A stretch of DNA of 39,539 nt, taken from NCBI GenBank assembly GCA_010031785.1, contig RGZA01000005.1, forward strand, positions 1 to 39,539, given 5' to 3'. The position numbers and the translations under genes were made by a program. This DNA is from Alphaproteobacteria bacterium. Lineage in GTDB: Bacteria > Pseudomonadota > Alphaproteobacteria > UBA9219 > RGZA01. Below, piece by piece: positions 34,949 to 39,539 of the stretch. Positions within the stretch are counted from its first letter, which is position 1; each line of letters opens with the position of its first letter. Under the pieces are notes generated by a model, which saw only the letters and a program-made list of their open reading frames with translations, did not search any database and was not told the origin of the DNA.

Positions 34949-36915
34949 GGCTTTGCTAGCAAGCCTTGCTTGACCTTATAGAGGCTGAACTCTTTTTCCG
35001 ATGGGATGGTCACGGGCTCTAGCCACGCTGGAATTTTATCCTTGGATAGGCGAAAGCCGAGTGAGGCTTGTGCTATCTTTTTCTCATCTGTTTCAATTTC
35101 TGAACTCAGCGTGCCTTGGTAATAGGATGCTTTGCACACCAGCACGTAATCGAGGTTGAGTTTTTTAGCAATGGATCGCGCAGCGTTATCATCATCTTTG
35201 GAGCGGAAGAATAGCACCATATCGGTGATGCCGCGATCATTGCGGTGATAGGGCGCGCTGATGAAATTGTGTGGCGTATAGAACATGAATTCCGGCGTGT
35301 AATCCATCTGCGCCATGATTGTGGCTGTTACCTTTTCCTTATCATGCAGATTGTGTAGATAACCAATGACGCGCGAGCGGTCATTGCATGGCAATGGCGC
35401 AGCATTGCCCAGATAAAACATCAGATCTGGATTGATTTTACTGCCCTGAATAATCCCCGGAATAAGAAGCGCTGGCAGCAGCGTGAAGGAAAGAACAACG
35501 GTTATTTCCCATGCAAAGAGCTGCCGCCCGCTATAATGCTGCGGCAGGGTGCGCAGGTAATTGAGCATGAGCCAGACAAGGGGAATAATCGCTACCATTT
35601 GCGCATAGCTGATCACGCGCACTTCCCAGAACATCGCAAGGCCCGTATAGAAGCTTGCAAAAAAGGCATAAAGCAGCCACATCCGCCGCATGCGCAGCGA
35701 GGTGCGCGGTTTAAATAATTGATAAAGGCTTGTCGCAACTGCAATGCTCGGTGCAAAGAGCCGTGTGGTCATGTAATAAATCGCACCGCCAATGCTTTGG
35801 TTGGGCGTGATGGCAAAATGATCGCCCAGCGTTAGCCATGCCTCAAAAAACGGCACTGCTTCGCGAATATTGGGAAAGAAAACTTGGTTTAGTAATGGGT
35901 TCACTTTGGCATAAGGCCCTGCGATAAAATCAGGAAATTGCTGCAGAAAAAAATACAGATCAACAAGGCCCGCAAACAGCGCGAAAGCAAAAAGAATGGC
36001 GCTGTTTTTAGTAAGGCGCGAACAGCCCCATAACGCTGTAAAAAATGCGAGCGTATAAGCCGCAACCATCACATAAAAGAACGAATAGGAATCATAATTG
36101 ATGACCCAGCGATCTGCAGGCGCTTTGGCCACCAATAATACAAGAAGGCTGGTTACCAAAAGCGATGCACCAAACACCACGCCATCGCTGAAATGCGGGC
36201 GCTTGAACAGGATCATGAGCAGGCTAAGGCAGAGCCCTGTTCCCAGAAGCATGGGGAGGATTTCTGCGCCATTCCACATCGTAATGCCAATCGCAGCACC
36301 CGCAAGGATCGCCATCAAACGATGCTGGATGCCAAGCGTCATATTTTGCAGCGCATAAAACGCAATCGCAGCGCCCAGCAAAATATAGGCATGATGATCA
36401 ACCCGCATCGGCATATATTGAAAGATCAGTTGCATGCATAGCGGCACGATGAAGCAGACAATCCCTGCCCATGATTTGCCAAGCATTGGGCGCGCCCATG
36501 CGCGCATAGTTTTTAAAAGCGCAAATAGCAACATGCATGGCACAATAAAAGCGGCCAACAATGCAATGCTGGTGCGCGGTGCATCCCAGCGGAAGAAATG
36601 ATTGACCGCATCAAGGATAATCATTAGCCCGGCGAGAGGCACGTCCACCAGACGTGCCCAATGCATGCTTATAATATGCTGCGGGTACAGATGTGGCAGC
36701 TGCATATCAAACCAGCTTTGCCCATCAAGCCAGTTGGAAACCTGGATCAGGCGCACATAATCATCGGTATCGGGAAGGGTCCAGTGATGAAAATTGCTGT
36801 TCGGGTTGTAAATGACCGACACAATGACATAGAGCAATACAACCCAATGCGTGGTGCGAAAAGGCGGACGAAACGCATCAATAAAAAAGCGAAAAAGGAT
36901 GGTCGTCCAGGTCAT
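34945..36915 (-). CDS. Large multi-span membrane protein, GT-C-like
   Basis: The protein (656 residues) has about a dozen hydrophobic segments up to residue 500 and a soluble C-terminal domain of about 150 residues. The first periplasmic loop holds LPDTDDYVRLIQVSNWL with an acidic DTDD cluster (about 48-51), and a later MPMRVDHHAYILLGAA. Early acidic loops of this kind are the catalytic site in GT-C enzymes such as STT3/PglB and ArnT/PMT. I cannot place it in a named family. A lipid-linked sugar transferase role is inferred. It ends opposite tldD with a 4-base overlap and starts 75 bases after ftsH on the same strand, beyond a terminator. Confidence 0.7.
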   Translation of the reverse strand: MTWTTILFRFFIDAFRPPFRTTHWVVLLYVIVSVIYNPNSNFHHWTLPDTDDYVRLIQVSNWLDGQSWFDMQLPHLYPQHIISMHWARLVDVPLAGLMIILDAVNHFFRWDAPRTSIALLAAFIVPCMLLFALLKTMRAWARPMLGKSWAGIVCFIVPLCMQLIFQYMPMRVDHHAYILLGAAIAFYALQNMTLGIQHRLMAILAGAAIGITMWNGAEILPMLLGTGLCLSLLMILFKRPHFSDGVVFGASLLVTSLLVLLVAKAPADRWVINYDSYSFFYVMVAAYTLAFFTALWGCSRLTKNSAILFAFALFAGLVDLYFFLQQFPDFIAGPYAKVNPLLNQVFFPNIREAVPFFEAWLTLGDHFAITPNQSIGGAIYYMTTRLFAPSIAVATSLYQLFKPRTSLRMRRMWLLYAFFASFYTGLAMFWEVRVISYAQMVAIIPLVWLMLNYLRTLPQHYSGRQLFAWEITVVLSFTLLPALLIPGIIQGSKINPDLMFYLGNAAPLPCNDRSRVIGYLHNLHDKEKVTATIMAQMDYTPEFMFYTPHNFISAPYHRNDRGITDMVLFFRSKDDDNAARSIAKKLNLDYVLVCKASYYQGTLSSEIETDEKKIAQASLGFRLSKDKIPAWLEPVTIPSEKEFSLYKVKQGLLAKP

Positions 36916-36944
36916 AGGGAAAAAGCATTCGTTTTATTGAAAAC

Positions 36945-36972
36945 TGTCACGCCCGCCTTCGCGGGCATGACA
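36945..36972 (-). terminator. REP-like hairpin acting as ftsH terminator
   Basis: On the minus strand TGTCATGCCCGC pairs with GCGGGCGTGACA around GAAG, with one mismatch, and is followed by GTTTTC. It lies 18 bases after the ftsH stop. The core GCCCGCGAAGGCGGGC is a widely dispersed palindrome in alphaproteobacteria, so this may be a repeat doing duty as a terminator. Confidence 0.75.
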
Positions 36973-36989
36973 GCCTTTTATGACTATTC

Positions 36990-38903
36990 TTACGTACCTT
37001 GTGTTTCAACGCCGGGTGGCAGGCTTGCGCTGGAAGGCACAGAACCCTGTTTGCTTGCAACCGGCTTGGCAGGCGGCGGGTTGTTATTGTCACGGTTGAT
37101 GTTTTCACCACGCAACAGCGCCCGCACTTCATCGCCCGACAAGGTTTCATATTCAAGTAACGCGCTTGAAACCTTATGCAGATCATCAAGGTGCGTTGTC
37201 AGGATTTCGCGCGCCTTGCTTTCTGCCCAATCAATGATCTTGCGCAATTCTTCGTCAATACGGCGGTTGGTTTCTTCCGATACATTTTGTTGGCGTGCAA
37301 CGGAATGGCCCATAAACACTTCTTCTTCGTTTGAATTATAACGAATGGTGCCAAGCGTTTCATTCATGCCAAATTCTGTGACCATGCGCCGGGCTAGACC
37401 AGTTGCGCGTTCAATATCATTGGATGCACCGGTTGTGACATGATCGCTGCCAAAAATGATTTCTTCAGCTACGCGGCCACCAAACAATGATGCAAGCTGT
37501 GATTTAAGTTGCAGCTTGGACATCGAATAACGATCCTGCTCTGGCAAACTCATGGTTACACCAAGGGCGCGGCCGCGCGGAATGATCGTAACCTTATGCA
37601 ACGGGTCATGTTCAGGCATATGAATACCCACCAGCGCATGGCCAACTTCGTGATAAGCCGTCAGCTTCTTTTCCTTTTCGGTCATGACCATGGAGCGGCG
37701 CTCAGCGCCCATCATAACCTTGTCTTTGGCATGTTCAAGTTCGGCCATACCAATGGTATTAAGGTTGCGGCGCGCTGCCATCAACGCTGCTTCATTGACA
37801 AGATTGGCAAGATCAGCACCTGAAAAGCCCGGTGTGCCGCGTGCAATCACACGCGCATCAACATCAGCAGCCAAGGGCACTTTACGCATGTGCACGCGCA
37901 GGATTTTTTCACGGCCCGCAATATCAGGGTTAGGAACAACCACTTGCCGGTCAAAACGACCCGGACGTAAAAGCGCAGGATCAAGCACATCGGGGCGATT
38001 GGTTGCTGCGATCAGGATCACGCCTTCATTGGCTTCAAAGCCATCCATCTCAACAAGCAATTGATTGAGCGTTTGCTCGCGCTCATCATTGCCGCCGCCA
38101 ACACCTGCGCCGCGTTTGCGGCCCAGCGCATCAATTTCATCGATAAAGATAATGCATGGTGCATTCTTTTTACCTTGTTCAAACATATCGCGTACGCGGG
38201 CAGCGCCAACGCCAACAAACATTTCAACAAAGTCAGAACCGGAAATGGTGAAGAACGGCACATTGGCTTCACCCGCAACCGCGCGCGCGATCAAGGTTTT
38301 ACCAGTACCTGGTGGGCCAACAAGCAAAACACCTTTTGGAATTTTACCGCCCAAACGCTGGAATTTTTGTGGTTCCTTAAGAAAATCGACGATTTCAGTC
38401 AGTTCTTGCTTGGCTTCATCAACGCCTGCGACATCTTCAAATACAACCTTGCCGGTTTTTTCGGTCAGCATGCGTGCGCGGCTTTTGCCAAAGCCCATTG
38501 CCTTGCCGCTGCCTGATTGCATCTGGCGCATAAAAAAAATCCATACGCCTATCAGCAGCAGCATGGGGAACCAGCCGATCAGTACGCCAAGAAGACTTGG
38601 CTGATTGCCATCTTCGGGCTGTGCAGTAACGCGCACATTCTTATCGCGAATGAGGTCGGTGAAATTCGTATTGGGCGGCACATAGGTGCTGAAGGATTCT
38701 TTATCAGGACCACGGCCATAAATCGTCTGGCCTTTAATGGTGATGTCGCTGACTTTTTTCTCATCCACGCGGGCAAGGAGATCACTGAACGGAATGGTTG
38801 CGCTAACCACAACTGGGGATTGCGTTTGCATCATGTTATAAAGACCGGCCAGAATGGCGATCATTAAAATCCATACCAGAATGTTTTTGCCAAAATTATT
38901 CAA
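36990..38903 (-). CDS. ftsH: ATP-dependent zinc metalloprotease FtsH
   Basis: FtsH (637 residues) is the membrane-anchored AAA+ protease that removes damaged membrane proteins and regulators. Two membrane segments lie at about 7-25 and 105-124. Walker A is GPPGTGKT (196-203), Walker B is [11 protein letters not shown] (about 251-261) and the second region of homology is [21 protein letters not shown]. The zinc site is His418, Glu419 and His422 in [11 protein letters not shown]. The start is an unusual TTG (38903), giving MNNFGKN, the usual alphaproteobacterial N-terminus. GAGGA lies only 4 bases upstream. It follows tilS, as in many alphaproteobacteria. Confidence 0.97.
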   Translation of the reverse strand: MNNFGKNILVWILMIAILAGLYNMMQTQSPVVVSATIPFSDLLARVDEKKVSDITIKGQTIYGRGPDKESFSTYVPPNTNFTDLIRDKNVRVTAQPEDGNQPSLLGVLIGWFPMLLLIGVWIFFMRQMQSGSGKAMGFGKSRARMLTEKTGKVVFEDVAGVDEAKQELTEIVDFLKEPQKFQRLGGKIPKGVLLVGPPGTGKTLIARAVAGEANVPFFTISGSDFVEMFVGVGAARVRDMFEQGKKNAPCIIFIDEIDALGRKRGAGVGGGNDEREQTLNQLLVEMDGFEANEGVILIAATNRPDVLDPALLRPGRFDRQVVVPNPDIAGREKILRVHMRKVPLAADVDARVIARGTPGFSGADLANLVNEAALMAARRNLNTIGMAELEHAKDKVMMGAERRSMVMTEKEKKLTAYHEVGHALVGIHMPEHDPLHKVTIIPRGRALGVTMSLPEQDRYSMSKLQLKSQLASLFGGRVAEEIIFGSDHVTTGASNDIERATGLARRMVTEFGMNETLGTIRYNSNEEEVFMGHSVARQQNVSEETNRRIDEELRKIIDWAESKAREILTTHLDDLHKVSSALLEYETLSGDEVRALLRGENINRDNNNPPPAKPVASKQGSVPSSASLPPGVETQGT

Positions 38904-38996
38904 AGGATCCTCGATTGTTGGGTCGTTTTACGTAAAGACATTATATAGTGCCCGGAAATGATTAAACAACATCAAACGGCCCCATAAATAAACGAG

Positions 38997-39539
38997 TTAT
39001 AAATAAAGCGGCGGGCAAACAGAAAAAGGCGGAATGATCAACGCACGCCTTGGTAAAAAGATAGCCTTTACAAGCGCTTGGCTTTTATTCTGTGTCATGA
39101 ATTCTGGAACGGAATGGAGTGCATTATTGCGATAGAAGGCAGGCATAATGGCGCGCTGGGTTGCAGGGTATTCAGCGACCTGTTTGAGATGCATTTTTTC
39201 CAGCGTATTGCGGCTGTGATTGCCAAGTGGCGCAACCACAAGATCCTGATCCAGTAAGGATGGATCGCAGATGATTTTAAAACGATTATCCCACAGCATA
39301 TTATTTTCTAGCGGCATAGGCGTGGGCAATGCTGCTTCCTCGCGGTAGATATGTAGTGTTTCGTTTTGCAGGGCAATGCGGCAGCCCGAAAGAGTCTGAT
39401 TGATGGTGGCGTGCGTTGAAAGATTTTGAATAAGCGTATCGAGCGAGGCATTGCGCGGCGGATAATCTTCCCCGCTTGTAGTTAATAGCGCGCGGATAAG
39501 CGCGCGACGTTTTTGTTCATCATCAAGTTTTTTCCATGC
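38997..39539 (-). CDS. tilS: tRNA(Ile)-lysidine synthase, C-terminal part (cut by window end)
   Basis: About 180 codons run in from the right edge in one frame without a stop. The segment TLSGCRIALQNETLHIYREE is the family's C-terminal substrate-binding signature (Gly-Cys-Arg, then a strand ending in Arg-Glu). DNRFKI, PAFYRNNALHSVPEF and the end SVCPPLYL also fit. TilS adds lysine to C34 of tRNA-Ile(CAU) so that it reads AUA. The ATP-binding N-terminal domain with its SGGxDS loop is beyond the window. The tilS-ftsH order supports the call. A 93-base gap to ftsH probably contains the ftsH promoter. Confidence 0.85.
   Translation of the reverse strand, partial: AWKKLDDEQKRRALIRALLTTSGEDYPPRNASLDTLIQNLSTHATINQTLSGCRIALQNETLHIYREEAALPTPMPLENNMLWDNRFKIICDPSLLDQDLVVAPLGNHSRNTLEKMHLKQVAEYPATQRAIMPAFYRNNALHSVPEFMTQNKSQALVKAIFLPRRALIIPPFSVCPPLYL

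Overview
The window looks like chromosome from a moderate-GC alphaproteobacterium, probably a deep-branching free-living or predatory/symbiotic lineage. I infer this from gene order and family resemblance only: comF-grxC-nitrilase, secA facing a parvulin-argJ-mutT block, an intact gatCAB operon, tilS-ftsH, tldD, and a RuvX start typical of alphaproteobacteria. No rRNA is present to fix the taxonomy. The two ends cut through genes: an IS481-type transposase tail on the left and the C-terminal part of tilS on the right.

Positions 1-13,350 are mostly housekeeping. A transposase tail abuts comF, followed by grxC and a glutathione-type nitrilase. secA faces them on the minus strand. A secreted PpiC-type foldase, argJ and mutT follow. 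A minus-strand pair, ruvX and an O-antigen ligase, diverges from gatC-gatA-gatB. Several intergenic gaps hold palindromic elements: a 110-bp near-palindrome at 921-1030, a 142-bp element with 37-bp inverted ends at 9459-9600 that reaches both start codons, and a REP doublet at 9893-10073.

Positions 13,350-15,351 are the accessory spot. An AT-rich gap leads to three 81-bp tandem repeats, each opening with the first 13 bases of the tRNA-Ser(GCU) gene that follows directly. After the tRNA and its terminator come two hairpins and a translationally coupled pair of small membrane proteins that I do not recognise.

Positions 15,369-26,261 are transport. A minus-strand zinc/manganese uptake operon has a small His/Cys membrane protein, an outer-membrane barrel with a Gln/His-rich linker, a ZnuA-type binding protein and a ZnuB-type permease. 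It has no ATPase gene. A lone family 2 glycosyltransferase follows. A TetR repressor then diverges from a MexEF-like RND efflux operon, with a palindromic operator sitting on the operon promoter. The outer-membrane factor of that operon has lost its 5' end.

Positions 26,349-33,399 form a polysaccharide cluster: two large glycosyltransferases, a nucleotide-sugar dehydrogenase, a close GDP-mannose 3,5-epimerase relative and a SAM methyltransferase. Positions 33,500-39,539 hold tldD, a large multi-membrane-span GT-C-like protein, ftsH (TTG start, REP-like terminator) and the end of tilS.
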